From assembly GCF_003989515.1 (NCBI RefSeq), contig NZ_RBLU01000012.1, positions 1 to 51,215 of the forward strand: a stretch of DNA of 51,215 nucleotides. The letters run 5' to 3'. A program made the translations under genes and the position numbers. The notes beneath the pieces are model-generated. The model made no database searches and had not been told where the DNA came from. It saw only the letters and a program-made list of their open reading frames with translations. Each line of letters starts with the position of its first letter. Position 1 is the stretch's first letter. Source of the stretch: Curtobacterium sp. HSID17257. GTDB lineage: Bacteria; Actinomycetota; Actinomycetes; Actinomycetales; Microbacteriaceae. This document shows positions 8,538 to 16,620 of the stretch, in pieces.

Positions 8538-8543
8538 TAGCGT
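8538..8543 (+). promoter_or_regulatory. -10 element (TAGCGT) for ugd, leaderless
   Basis: TAGCGT ends 6 bp before the GTG at 8550 and there is no ribosome-binding site in the gap. Confidence 0.55.
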
Positions 8544-8549
8544 CGTCCC

Positions 8550-9857
8550 GTGCGCATCTCCGTCATCGGCTGCGGGTACCTCGGTGCCGTGCACGCCGCC
8601 TCCATGGCCAAGCTCGGACACGAGGTCGTCGCGGTCGACGTCGACCCGGTCAAGATCGAGCGGCTCGCCGCGGGCGAGGCCCCGTTCTTCGAGCCCGGAC
8701 TGCCCGAGACCCTCGCCGAGGCGCTCGCCTCCGGGCGCATCGAGTTCACGACCGACTCCTCCCGGGTCGCCGGAGCGCGAGTGCACTTCCTCGCCGTCGG
8801 GACGCCCCAGGGGCCGACGGGAGCGGCCGACCTGACCTACGTCGACACCGCGGTGACGGACCTGCTGCCGCACCTGGCCCCGGGGGACCTGGTCGTCGGC
8901 AAGTCCACCGTCCCGGTCGGCACCGCCGCCCGGCTCGCCGAGCGCGTGCGCGAGGCGCAGCCCGAGGCGACCCTCGTCTGGAACCCCGAGTTCCTGCGCG
9001 AGGGGTTCGCCGTGCAGGACACCGTCTCGCCCGACCGGTTCGTCTACGGCGTGCCCGACGGCGCGGCCGGGGAGCGCGCCGTCGCCGTCCTCGACGAGGT
9101 CTACGAGCAGGCCCTCGCCGCCGGCATCCCGCGGCTCGTCGTCGACCTGCCGACCAGCGAGCTCGTCAAGATCAGTGCGAACGCGTTCCTCGCGACGAAG
9201 ATCTCGTTCATCAACGCCATGGCGGAGATCGCCGAGGTCGCCGGCGCGGACGTCACGGCGCTCGCCGACGCGATCGGGTACGACGACCGGATCGGTCGGA
9301 AGTTCCTGAACGCCGGCCTCGGGTTCGGCGGCGGGTGCCTGCCCAAGGACATCCGCGCGTTCCAGGCGCGTGCCGACGAGTTGGGCGTCGGACGGTCGCT
9401 CGGGTTCCTCGCCGAGGTCGACGCGATCAACCTGCGGCGTCGCGCCCACGTGGCGACCCTCGCCGGTGAGCTGCTCGGCGGCTCCGTCGCGGGGCGCCGC
9501 GTGGCCGTGCTCGGTCTCGCGTTCAAGCCGAACTCCGACGACGTCCGCGACTCGCCGGCGCTCGACATCGCCGCACGCCTCGTCGAGCTCGGGGCGACGG
9601 TGCTGGCGTACGACCCCGCCGCGAACCACACCGCAGCCCGGGTGCGCCCGGAGGTCGAGACCGTCGACTCCGCCGCCGAGGCGCTGCGTGACGCCGACCT
9701 CGTGCTCGTGCTGACCGAGTGGGCCGAGTTCCGCGAGCTCGACCCGCGGGTCGTCGCCGACCTCGTCGCCGCACCCGTCGTGCTCGACGGCCGGAACTGC
9801 CTCGACCGCGACGCGTGGACCGCCGCCGGGTTCACCGTGCGCGGCATGGGGCGGTGA
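8550..9857 (+). CDS. ugd: UDP-glucose 6-dehydrogenase
   Basis: A 435-residue protein with the N-terminal Rossmann motif in RISVIGCGYLGAVHAA, the central FLREGFAVQD block and the catalytic segment GLGFGGGCLPKD with nucleophile Cys263. The C-terminal UDP-binding domain contains LAFKPNSDDVRDSPA. It oxidises UDP-glucose to UDP-glucuronate with two NAD+, giving a precursor for acidic polysaccharides. It is monocistronic, has its own leaderless promoter and converges on a GT4 gene. Its place at the edge of the polysaccharide locus suggests a glucuronic-acid-containing polymer, but no glucuronosyltransferase can be named. A GDP-mannose dehydrogenase is less likely given the motif pattern, yet substrate is assigned by family only. 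Confidence 0.9.
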   Translation: MRISVIGCGYLGAVHAASMAKLGHEVVAVDVDPVKIERLAAGEAPFFEPGLPETLAEALASGRIEFTTDSSRVAGARVHFLAVGTPQGPTGAADLTYVDTAVTDLLPHLAPGDLVVGKSTVPVGTAARLAERVREAQPEATLVWNPEFLREGFAVQDTVSPDRFVYGVPDGAAGERAVAVLDEVYEQALAAGIPRLVVDLPTSELVKISANAFLATKISFINAMAEIAEVAGADVTALADAIGYDDRIGRKFLNAGLGFGGGCLPKDIRAFQARADELGVGRSLGFLAEVDAINLRRRAHVATLAGELLGGSVAGRRVAVLGLAFKPNSDDVRDSPALDIAARLVELGATVLAYDPAANHTAARVRPEVETVDSAAEALRDADLVLVLTEWAEFRELDPRVVADLVAAPVVLDGRNCLDRDAWTAAGFTVRGMGR

Positions 9858-9873
9858 TCGGCGCGGTCGCTCG

Positions 9874-9897
9874 CTGACCGTGCCCGCGCGCGGTCAG
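9874..9897. terminator. Weak bidirectional terminator between ugd and GT4
   Basis: A 7-bp inverted repeat (9874-9880 with 9891-9897) with a 10-nt loop lies in the 36-bp gap between converging genes and overlaps the GT4 stop codon. Confidence 0.4.
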
Positions 9898-11147
9898 TCG
9901 GTGCGCCGCCCAGCCGCGGCCCGCAGCACCGCCCGGTACCGTTCGCCGATGCGGTCACCGGTGTAGGACTCCGCGACCCCTCCGGCCCCGGTCTGCCACC
10001 GCTCCCGCCCGTCCCGGTCGGTGAGGGCGCGCCGGAGCGCCGAGACCAGCGCGTCGACGTCGCCGGGCGGCACGAGGAGACCGGAGACGTCGTCCTGCAC
10101 GACGTCACGGATCCCCGGCAGGTCGCTCGCGACGACGGCGGCCCCGACGGCGGCGGCCTCGAGGAGCGTCACGGGGAGCCCCTCCTGGTCGCCGTTCGAC
10201 GCGGGGACGGACGGCACCACGACCACCTCGGCGGACGCCAGCGCGTCGAGGACCTCGTCCTTCCCGCGCTGACCGACGAAGGTGACCGGCAGTCCTGCGG
10301 CCCGCCGCTCCAGTCCGGCGCGGAGCGGGCCGTCACCGACGACGACCAGCTCCCACGCGACGTCGTCGATGCGTCGCAGCGCGTCGAGGAGGACCGCGAA
10401 GCCCTTCTTCTCGACGAGCCGACCGACGGCCACCACCCGTCCCGGCACCCGTGCGGTCCGTGCCCGGGCGGCTGCGGCCGGCCCGGTCTCGACGCCCATC
10501 GGCACGACGCTCGTCCCGGCCTCGGGGACACCCCACCGCGTGAGCCGCTCGCGCATCTCGCCGTTGACCGTCGTCACGTGCGCCGCACGTCGCAGCACCC
10601 AGCGCTTCAGGCGTACCAGGGGTGCGGCGCGCAGGGCGTAGACGTCGCCGCCGTGCGTGGTGACGACCATCGGCACCCGGGGCGCGGCGAGGGTCGCGAC
10701 CAGGGCCTGCGGGACGGCCCAGTGGGCGTGCACGACGTCGGGTCGACCCGCCCGGACCGCGCGTCGGACCGCCAGGTACTGCGCCACGAGCAGGGCCGGG
10801 ACCTGCAGCACGCGGCTGCGGCGGGCCCGGAGGTTGTCGAGGATCGCCCCGTCGGCGAGGTCCTCGAACCGTCGGGAGAAGTACGGGTAGCGCACCACCC
10901 GGACCCCGTCGACGACCTCGTCGGCGGCGGCACCGGGCACCCGGGGCGTGAGGACGACGGTGTCGAACTCCTCGGCTTCGTGCCGCGCGAGGTCGAGCAC
11001 GAACGCGGGCACGCCGTCGTCGGGCCGGGCGGGGAAGGTCGATGCGAGGACGAGGAGCCTCGACCGCCGGTGCGGCGCACCGTCCTGGCCGGGGGCGGCG
11101 CCTCCGGCGGGGTCCTCAGCGGGCTCGGCGGTCGGTCGGAGGCGCAT
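9894..11147 (-). CDS. GT4-family glycosyltransferase
   Basis: A 417-residue GT-B enzyme. The N-terminal domain begins near residue 30 with RLLVLASTFPARPDDGV and carries DVVHAHWAVPQALVA and TTHGGDVYALR. The C-terminal donor domain shows VAVGRLVEKKGF, VVVGDGPL and the EX7E-type motif EGLPVTLLEAA. The family moves sugars from nucleotide donors such as GDP-mannose or UDP-hexoses and retains anomeric configuration; donor and acceptor are unknown here. No membrane segment is visible. It is transcribed away from the purK region from its own leaderless promoter and converges with ugd. The N-terminal 25 residues are Pro/Ala-rich, and the true start might be slightly internal. Confidence 0.85.
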   Translation of the reverse strand: MRLRPTAEPAEDPAGGAAPGQDGAPHRRSRLLVLASTFPARPDDGVPAFVLDLARHEAEEFDTVVLTPRVPGAAADEVVDGVRVVRYPYFSRRFEDLADGAILDNLRARRSRVLQVPALLVAQYLAVRRAVRAGRPDVVHAHWAVPQALVATLAAPRVPMVVTTHGGDVYALRAAPLVRLKRWVLRRAAHVTTVNGEMRERLTRWGVPEAGTSVVPMGVETGPAAAARARTARVPGRVVAVGRLVEKKGFAVLLDALRRIDDVAWELVVVGDGPLRAGLERRAAGLPVTFVGQRGKDEVLDALASAEVVVVPSVPASNGDQEGLPVTLLEAAAVGAAVVASDLPGIRDVVQDDVSGLLVPPGDVDALVSALRRALTDRDGRERWQTGAGGVAESYTGDRIGERYRAVLRAAAGRRTD

Positions 11148-11153
11148 CGAGCC

Positions 11154-11159
11154 ATCCTA
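11154..11159 (-). promoter_or_regulatory. -10 element (TAGGAT) for GT4, leaderless
   Basis: On the minus strand TAGGAT ends 6 bp before the ATG at 11147. It lies in the 51-bp gap behind the GtrA gene and gives the GT4 its own start. Confidence 0.55.
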
Positions 11160-11198
11160 CGGACGACATCGTGCCCCGGTGGCCTGCGCGGCGGCGGT

Positions 11199-11684
11199 TC
11201 AGACCTCGTGCGGGAGCCGGGCGTCCTCGGTGACGACCGTGCGCTCGGCCTCCTGCTGCACCCGGTCGGGGTGGTACACCCACACCTTGTAGAGCCAGAA
11301 GCGGAAGGCGGTGCCGAGCAGGAGCCCGATCACGTTGCCGGACACGTTGTCCGCGAACGCCGACGTGAAGCCGAGCACGTAGTGGGAGATCCCGAGGCAG
11401 CCGAGCGAGATGGCCATGCCACCCAGCGAGACGACGAGGAACTCCACGCCCTCCCGCGCGGCGACCGACCGACGCTGGTGGCGGAACGTCCAGTACCGGT
11501 TGCCCAACCAGTTCACGGCGATGGCGAGCACCGTCGAGATCACCTTCGCCCAGAAGGGCCCCGAGTGCACCTCGTCGGGGGACAGCACGGTGGCGCGCAG
11601 CAGGTTGAACACGCTGAAGTCGACGACGAAGCCGACGGCTCCGACGACTCCGAAGCGGGCCAGCTGCGCGATGAGTCGCCGCAC
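11199..11684 (-). CDS. GtrA-family membrane protein
   Basis: A 161-residue protein with four hydrophobic segments (about residues 10-28, 48-62, 81-102, 112-132) and typical GtrA family features: FGVVGAVGFVVDFSVFNLL near the start and NWLGNRYWTFRHQRR after the second helix. GtrA proteins are thought to help translocate or handle polyprenyl-phosphate-linked sugars for GT-C enzymes. The GTG start has a GGAGA six bases upstream. The gene is divergent from purK. Several polyprenyl-phosphate sugar synthases further along the window could be its functional partners, although none is adjacent. Confidence 0.85.
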   Translation of the reverse strand: MRRLIAQLARFGVVGAVGFVVDFSVFNLLRATVLSPDEVHSGPFWAKVISTVLAIAVNWLGNRYWTFRHQRRSVAAREGVEFLVVSLGGMAISLGCLGISHYVLGFTSAFADNVSGNVIGLLLGTAFRFWLYKVWVYHPDRVQQEAERTVVTEDARLPHEV

Positions 11685-11701
11685 GTCGTCTCCAAGATCC
11701 G

Positions 11702-11707
11702 TAGAGT
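11702..11707 (+). promoter_or_regulatory. Candidate -10 element (TAGAGT) for purK
   Basis: TAGAGT fits the consensus and would give a leader of about 105 nt before ATG 11818. The leader contains small inverted repeats and a GGAAGG ribosome-binding site at 11802-11807. No known purine-riboswitch core was recognised. Confidence 0.35.
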
Positions 11708-11817
11708 TGTGGGTGGCCGGGCGGACCCCGGCAGGCGCCGGTCGGCGACCGGCAGAACCTCCATTGTAGACAACGTGCTCTCACCGACCGGTGGGAGCGG
11801 CGGAAGGAACACACAGC

Positions 11818-12954
11818 ATGGCCTTGCGTGTCGGAGTCGTCGGCGGCGGACAGCTCGCCCGGATGATGGTCCCCGCTGCTGTCGAGCTCGGTCTCGACAT
11901 CCGCGTCCTCGCCGAGGGCCCGGGCATGTCGGCGGCCATCGCCGCCACCGCCGAGGGCGACTACCACGACCTCGACACGGTCCTCGCCTTCGCCCGCGGG
12001 GTGGATGCGGTCACCTTCGACCACGAGCACGTGCCGCAGGACGTCCTGCGGGGCCTCGTCGAGGCCGGGATCGCCGTGCACCCGGGGCCCGAGGCGCTCG
12101 CGGTCGCCCAGGACAAGATCGTCATGCGGCAGCGCCTCAGCGACCTCGGCCTGCCGGTGCCGGACTGGGCCGCCGTGCACGACGCGGAGGAACTCCGCGC
12201 CTTCCTCACCGACCACGGCGGGCGAGCCGTCGTCAAGACCGCCCGCGGCGGCTACGACGGCAAGGGCGTCCGAGTGGTCGCCGACGCCTCGGACGTCGAC
12301 GACTGGTTCGTGGCGATCGCCGAGTCCGGCTCCGACCAGGCGCTCCTCGTCGAGGAGCTCGTGCCCTTCACCCGCGAGCTCGCCCAGTCGGTCGCGCGAC
12401 GCCCCTCCGGGGAGATCGTCGCCTGGCCCCTCGTCGAGACCGTCCAGCGCGACGGCGTCTGCGCCGAGGTCATCGCGCCGGCGCCCGCGAGCGCCGGCCG
12501 GCTCGCCGACGCGGCGGAGTCGCTCGCGGTGCGCATCGCGGAGGAGCTCGGTGTCACCGGGGTGCTCGCCGTCGAGCTGTTCCAGACCGCCGACGAGCGC
12601 ATCCTCGTGAACGAGCTCGCGATGCGGCCGCACAACACCGGTCACTGGACGATCGACGGCGCGACGACGAGCCAGTTCGAGCAGCACCTCCGGGCGGTGC
12701 TCGACCTGCCGCTCGGGGCGACCGGGTCGCACGACCCGGTCGCGGTGATGGTGAACGTGCTCGGGGGACCTGCCGACGGCGACCTCGCCGCCCGGTACCC
12801 CGGCGCGCTCGCGGCCTTCCCCGACGCCAAGCTGCACTTCTACGGCAAGTCCCCACGACCCGGCCGCAAGGTCGGGCACGTGACGGTCACCGGGGACGAC
12901 GTCGACGACGTCGTGTACCGGGCGCGTGCAGCGGCCGCCCACTTCGACGACTGA
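11818..12954 (+). CDS. purK: N5-carboxyaminoimidazole ribonucleotide synthase
   Basis: A 378-residue ATP-grasp enzyme. The N-terminus RVGVVGGGQLARMMVPAA is diagnostic for PurK. The ATP-grasp loop is VVKTARGGYDGKGV near residue 139, and the catalytic/metal region includes ELFQTADERILVNELAMRPHNTGH in two adjoining blocks. It converts AIR, bicarbonate and ATP to N5-CAIR in purine synthesis, and the product passes to PurE encoded downstream. The ATG is preceded by GGAAGG at a good distance. purK and purE are separated by 122 bp with a hairpin and a separate promoter, so they can be regulated separately. Confidence 0.95.
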   Translation: MALRVGVVGGGQLARMMVPAAVELGLDIRVLAEGPGMSAAIAATAEGDYHDLDTVLAFARGVDAVTFDHEHVPQDVLRGLVEAGIAVHPGPEALAVAQDKIVMRQRLSDLGLPVPDWAAVHDAEELRAFLTDHGGRAVVKTARGGYDGKGVRVVADASDVDDWFVAIAESGSDQALLVEELVPFTRELAQSVARRPSGEIVAWPLVETVQRDGVCAEVIAPAPASAGRLADAAESLAVRIAEELGVTGVLAVELFQTADERILVNELAMRPHNTGHWTIDGATTSQFEQHLRAVLDLPLGATGSHDPVAVMVNVLGGPADGDLAARYPGALAAFPDAKLHFYGKSPRPGRKVGHVTVTGDDVDDVVYRARAAAAHFDD

Positions 12955-12973
12955 CGCGCGGACGAGCCGCTGG

Positions 12974-12999
12974 GACCGCGCGGGGTGACCCGCGCGGTC
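12974..12999 (+). terminator. Terminator after purK
   Basis: A perfect 11-bp GC-rich stem (12974-12984 with 12989-12999) closed by a GTGA tetraloop of GNRA type, 19 bp past the purK stop. Confidence 0.65.
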
Positions 13000-13029
13000 G
13001 GAGCGGGTCGCGTCTCCCGTCCGGAGGCG

Positions 13030-13049
13030 CGCGGTGCGTACGCACCGCG
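13030..13049. promoter_or_regulatory. 20-bp perfect palindrome over the purE -35 region
   Basis: The palindrome CGCGGTGCGTACGCACCGCG ends 15 bp before the -10 hexamer and therefore covers the position where sigma region 4 would bind. This is the usual place for a repressor operator. No regulator is identified. Confidence 0.4.
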
Positions 13050-13064
13050 TCCGCTGGGCTCGGC

Positions 13065-13070
13065 TAGCCT
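13065..13070 (+). promoter_or_regulatory. -10 element (TAGCCT) for purE, leaderless
   Basis: TAGCCT ends 6 bp before the GTG at 13077 and no ribosome-binding site is present. Confidence 0.55.
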
Positions 13071-13076
13071 CGTGTC

Positions 13077-13586
13077 GTGACCGACACCACCGCGCCCTCC
13101 CCGCTCGTCTCGATCATCATGGGGTCGGACTCCGACTGGCCCACCATGCGCGCAGCGGCGGACGCCCTCGCCGAGCTCGCCGTCCCGTTCGAGGCCGACG
13201 TGGTGTCGGCGCACCGCACCCCGGACAAGATGGTGCGCTACGCCCGCGGTGCGGCCGGCCGTGGGATCCGCGTCGTCATCGCCGGCGCCGGCGGAGCCGC
13301 ACACCTGCCCGGCATGGTCGCCTCGATGACGACCCTCCCCGTCATCGGCGTGCCCGTGCAGCTCGCACGACTGGACGGCCTCGACTCGCTGCTCTCGATC
13401 GTGCAGATGCCCGCGGGTGTCCCGGTGGCGACGATGGCGATCAACGGGGCCGCGAACGCAGGACTGCTCGCGGCGCGGATCATCGGCTCGTCGGAGCCGG
13501 ACGTCGCCGCACGCCTCGCGGAGTACGCCGCCGGACTCGAGCGCGTCGTCGAGCGGAAGGCCGCGGCGCTCCGCGAGCAGGTCTGA
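13077..13586 (+). CDS. purE: N5-carboxyaminoimidazole ribonucleotide mutase
   Basis: A 169-residue class I PurE. It shows the substrate-binding [10 protein letters not shown], the catalytic [13 protein letters not shown] with His46, and [16 protein letters not shown]. It moves the carboxyl group of N5-CAIR to C4 to give CAIR in purine synthesis and usually acts as an octamer in the cytoplasm. It is downstream of purK in the same direction but has its own leaderless promoter. Length and motifs are normal. Confidence 0.96.
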   Translation: MTDTTAPSPLVSIIMGSDSDWPTMRAAADALAELAVPFEADVVSAHRTPDKMVRYARGAAGRGIRVVIAGAGGAAHLPGMVASMTTLPVIGVPVQLARLDGLDSLLSIVQMPAGVPVATMAINGAANAGLLAARIIGSSEPDVAARLAEYAAGLERVVERKAAALREQV

Positions 13587-13595
13587 CGCCGACCG

Positions 13596-13613
13596 CCGGG
13601 CCCGCGCGCCCGG
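13596..13613. terminator. Weak GC-rich hairpin between purE and the lipoprotein gene
   Basis: A 6-bp stem of pure G/C (13596-13601 with 13608-13613) with a 6-nt loop lies between converging genes. Other overlapping GC-rich pairings are possible up to 13670. Confidence 0.3.
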
Positions 13614-13677
13614 GCCGGAAGTCGAGGCTCGGGAAACCTCGTGCGTCGGCCGGGGGTCGGGCCCGGCCCGGTCCGTC

Positions 13678-14313
13678 TCAGGCGGGGGTCGCGACGCCGG
13701 TGAGCCCGTCGACCGAGACGGACCGCGTGCCGTCCGCGGTCGTGACCGTGGCGGCCCACGTCGGTGCGGCGGCCGTGCCGTCGAGGACGAGGGATGCGAG
13801 CTCCCCGCCGCCGACCGCCGCCGTCGCCGCGGCGACGGCACTCGCCGCGGTGGTCTGCAGCGCGGCAGCGCGCGCGGTCGTGGCGGCCTGGGTCGCTGCG
13901 TCCACCTGCTTCGGGAACGGGCCGGAGGTCACACGGTCGAGTGTCGCCGAGACGACGGACTGCGTCTGGGAGCCGTCCGGTCCGGCGACGACGACGGTCC
14001 ACGAGTCGCCGGACCCGGCGATCGAGACGACCGTGCCACCGCCGGCCGCCGCGACGCCCTGCGCAGCGACCTTGTCGAAGTCGACGTGGTCCGGGTGGTC
14101 GACGCCGCTGCCGTTGCCGGTGCCGCTCGCGGTGCCGTCGTCCGTCGGAGCGGCGCCGTCGCCACCGCTCGCGCTGCTGCTCGACGACGCTCCGGACGGG
14201 GAACGGGAGGAGTCCGGGCCGGCATCGTCGCCGGAGCACGCCGCCAGGGTGGTCGCCAGGCCGACGGCGAGGACGATCGAGGCGGTCAGGACCGGAGCGG
14301 GACGACGAGACAT
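13678..14313 (-). CDS. Lipoprotein with two PepSY-like repeats
   Basis: A 211-residue product from the ATG at 14313, where the signal peptide begins ([20 protein letters not shown]). A lipobox LAAC follows near residue 26, so the mature protein would be lipid-anchored outside the membrane. A Ser/Gly/Asp-rich linker covers about residues 28-72. Two related segments follow, each with an Ala-rich helix, a beta hairpin around WTVVV or WAATV and a terminal [12 protein letters not shown] strand; this resembles PepSY domains, which may act as protease inhibitors or sensors. No partner gene is evident. It lies downstream of a GT4 in the same direction but 104 bp apart, and I found no clear -10 element. 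Confidence 0.75.
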   Translation of the reverse strand: MSRRPAPVLTASIVLAVGLATTLAACSGDDAGPDSSRSPSGASSSSSASGGDGAAPTDDGTASGTGNGSGVDHPDHVDFDKVAAQGVAAAGGGTVVSIAGSGDSWTVVVAGPDGSQTQSVVSATLDRVTSGPFPKQVDAATQAATTARAAALQTTAASAVAAATAAVGGGELASLVLDGTAAAPTWAATVTTADGTRSVSVDGLTGVATPA

Positions 14314-14417
14314 GGCTCGATGATGACAGCCGTGCCGGGGCCGCGTCGCGCGCGCGTCGGTGGGTCGGCGCATCGATGCCCAGCCGTGACCGTCCGGGTG
14401 GGTGGTGCTCCTGTGGC

Positions 14418-15560
14418 TCAGAGGTCGGCGTGCAGCTGCCAGGTCTCGAGCGCCGAGTCGTGCCAGTCGAACATGCGGGCGCGGTCGGGCCCGGCGACGG
14501 CGAGCTGCCCCGCGAGCAGCGGGTCCGCGGTCACCTGGTAGATCGCCTGCGCGAGCCGCTCGGGGTACGACTCCGGTCGGTCGCGGGCGACGACGACACC
14601 GGCGTCCGCCGCGACCTCGCTGACCGCGGCGTCGTCCGAGTGGATCACGGGGGTGCCGAAGCTCATCGCCTCGATCACCGGCAGGCCGAACCCCTCGGCG
14701 AGGCTCGGGAAGACGAACACCGTCGCCCGGTCGTACACGACCGCGAGGTCGGCGTCGTCGACGCGACCGAGCACCTTGACCCGGTCGGCGGCGAGCCCGG
14801 CGCGTTCAGCGATCGCGTGGACGTCGACGTCCCCCCAGCCGTCTGGCCCGGCGATGACCAGCGGGACGTCACGCGGCGCGTCGGGGTGCGCCATCGCCTC
14901 GATGAGCTGGCGGAGGCCCTTGCGTGGTTCGAGGGTGCCGACGGCGAGGACGTAGCGCGTCGGGAGACCCAGGCGCTCGGCACGGAGGTCGGCGTCGACG
15001 GGGACGCGCAGACGTCCGGTCGGGGCTCCGCCGATGACCCGCAGCCGGTCACCGAAGTGGTGGATCTCGTCGAGCTGCGCCGCGACGGCGTGCGTGGGGA
15101 CGACGACGGCATCGGCGTGCTTCCACGCACGCTTCACCATCGCCCGGTGGAAGTGCACGCCGCGCGGCGTCAGGGTCTCGGGGTGGGTCCACGGGACGGT
15201 GTCGTGCACCGTGACGACCGTCTGCCGGCCCGGCTCCTGGAACCGGTCGTGCTTCACGAGGGGCGCGAGCACGCTCGGCGCGTGCACCATGCCGCGCGAG
15301 GCGCCGTGGGCGAGGCCGCCCTGCCAGGCCACGGCGAGTTCGCGCCGGGGCAGGGCGAGCCGCTCGATGCCGGCGAGCCCCGGGAGGAGCGTGCGCAGGC
15401 GGTCGACGTCGGCGCGCGGGGCGGCGGACACGATGCCCTCGACGTCACAGCCGGCGGGAGCCGTCTCGACGAGCTTCCGCGTGAGCTCCTCCGCGTAGCG
15501 GCCGATCCCACCCGGGACCGGCGCGATCACCTGGTCCACGACGACGCGGAGAGTGGTCAT
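14418..15560 (-). CDS. GT4-family glycosyltransferase (WbaZ/mannosyltransferase-like)
   Basis: A 380-residue GT-B enzyme starting at ATG 15560 with GAGGAG upstream. N-terminal features are [17 protein letters not shown] and [14 protein letters not shown]. The donor domain has [17 protein letters not shown] and the C-terminal EX7E motif within [20 protein letters not shown]. Enzymes with this layout commonly add mannose or rhamnose to O-antigen-like chains, but the donor cannot be fixed. It follows the flippase-like gene of the rml operon by 55 bp and has its own -10 candidate in that gap. It is related in layout to the GT4 at 25062-26183. Confidence 0.87.
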   Translation of the reverse strand: MTTLRVVVDQVIAPVPGGIGRYAEELTRKLVETAPAGCDVEGIVSAAPRADVDRLRTLLPGLAGIERLALPRRELAVAWQGGLAHGASRGMVHAPSVLAPLVKHDRFQEPGRQTVVTVHDTVPWTHPETLTPRGVHFHRAMVKRAWKHADAVVVPTHAVAAQLDEIHHFGDRLRVIGGAPTGRLRVPVDADLRAERLGLPTRYVLAVGTLEPRKGLRQLIEAMAHPDAPRDVPLVIAGPDGWGDVDVHAIAERAGLAADRVKVLGRVDDADLAVVYDRATVFVFPSLAEGFGLPVIEAMSFGTPVIHSDDAAVSEVAADAGVVVARDRPESYPERLAQAIYQVTADPLLAGQLAVAGPDRARMFDWHDSALETWQLHADL

Positions 15561-15612
15561 GCGGTGGGGCTCCTCGGGTCGGTGGGGCGGCACTGCGCGC
15601 AGTACCGGCGCG

Positions 15613-15618
15613 ACACTA
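15613..15618 (-). promoter_or_regulatory. Candidate -10 element (TAGTGT) for the GT4 gene
   Basis: On the minus strand TAGTGT includes the TAG stop codon of the upstream membrane protein. It predicts a leader of about 45 nt, which contains the palindrome ACTGCGCGCAGT (15592-15603) and the GAGGAG ribosome-binding site. Confidence 0.4.
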
Positions 15619-16620
15619 CCAGGGGCGCTCGGGAGATCCCGCTGCGCCGCCGCGTCCGCCGCGACGACCGCCGCGGCGACGGTGTCGGACCGCCAGCGCC
15701 GCTCCGACGGCGGCGAGGACGACGTCGCCGAGGGTCATCATCGCGCGACTGACGACCGCGAGGGCCAGGGCGCCGGGCACGCCGGCGACGGGTCCGAGGA
15801 GCAGGACGAGGACGCCCTCCCGGGCCCCGAGGCCGGCCGGGGCGACGACGACCAGGAACCCGACCAACCAGGCGACGGCGTAGGCGCCGGTCGCGAGCGG
15901 CGGCACCGACGGTCCGTGCGCCCCGAACGCGCGCAGGACGGTCGTCGCCTGCACCCCGTAGGCGAGCCACATCGCCGCCGACCACCCCACCGATGCGAGG
16001 GTCCCGCTCCAGGTGAGTGCGACGACCTGCGGCGGACGACGGAGCAGGCGCATCGCGAGGACGATCAGCCGCGCGAGCACCGGCGGCGCCACCGTGACGA
16101 GGCCGACCGCCGCGACGAGTGCCAGCCACCAGAACGTGGCGAGCCCGTCCGGCGCCCCGACGAGCAGGCCGCCGATGCCCACCAGGGCGGCCGTGACCAT
16201 GCTGACGAGCATCGACGCGAGTGCGGCGACCGCGCTCGTGGCGCGGGGGAGGCCGTGGGCGCGCCCCAGCTCCGCCTGCGCCGCGATCGACCACACCCCG
16301 CCGGGCAGGTACTTGCCGAGCTGCCCGACGAAGAACACCGACGCCGCCGCCGACACGGGCAGACGTGTCCCCGTCGCCGCGGTCATCGCCCGCCACGACG
16401 CCATGTTCGCCACCAGGGCGACGAAGGTCGCGACGAGACCGGTCGCGACGGTCCCGGCCGAGAGTGCGGCGACGTCACGGACGATCGCGTCCCACTGCTG
16501 CACGACCCCCACGACGAGGAGCGCGACCGCGAGTGCGGCCGCGCTCCACTTCACCGCCGTGAGGACCCGACCGCGACGTCCGGGGGTCCCACCGTCGGTC
16601 GGCTCAGGCGTCGAGGACAC
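15616..16620 (-). CDS. LPG-synthase-TM/YbhN-family integral membrane protein
   Basis: A 334-residue protein with about eight hydrophobic segments. It has features of the UPF0104/lysylphosphatidylglycerol synthase TM family: VFFVGQLGKYLPGGVW near residue 100, and VVVAPAGLGAREGVLVLLL near residue 250. Family members lacking the soluble aminoacyl transfer domain are often found in polysaccharide clusters and are thought to flip or transfer lipid-linked intermediates. The GTG start overlaps the rmlD end by 17 bp, so it is coupled to the rml operon. The C-terminus is Arg/Gly-rich and cytosolic. The precise substrate is unknown. Confidence 0.8.
   Translation of the reverse strand: MSSTPEPTDGGTPGRRGRVLTAVKWSAAALAVALLVVGVVQQWDAIVRDVAALSAGTVATGLVATFVALVANMASWRAMTAATGTRLPVSAAASVFFVGQLGKYLPGGVWSIAAQAELGRAHGLPRATSAVAALASMLVSMVTAALVGIGGLLVGAPDGLATFWWLALVAAVGLVTVAPPVLARLIVLAMRLLRRPPQVVALTWSGTLASVGWSAAMWLAYGVQATTVLRAFGAHGPSVPPLATGAYAVAWLVGFLVVVAPAGLGAREGVLVLLLGPVAGVPGALALAVVSRAMMTLGDVVLAAVGAALAVRHRRRGGRRGGRGGAAGSPERPW

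Noticed and set aside
11708-11817. Purine riboswitch in the purK leader
   Set aside because: Only small GC hairpins are seen; the conserved core and loop sequences of known purine or PRPP/ppGpp riboswitches were not recognised.
13030-13049. Terminator of purK
   Set aside because: The palindrome has no spacer, lies next to the purE promoter, and a better hairpin (12974-12999) already follows purK.
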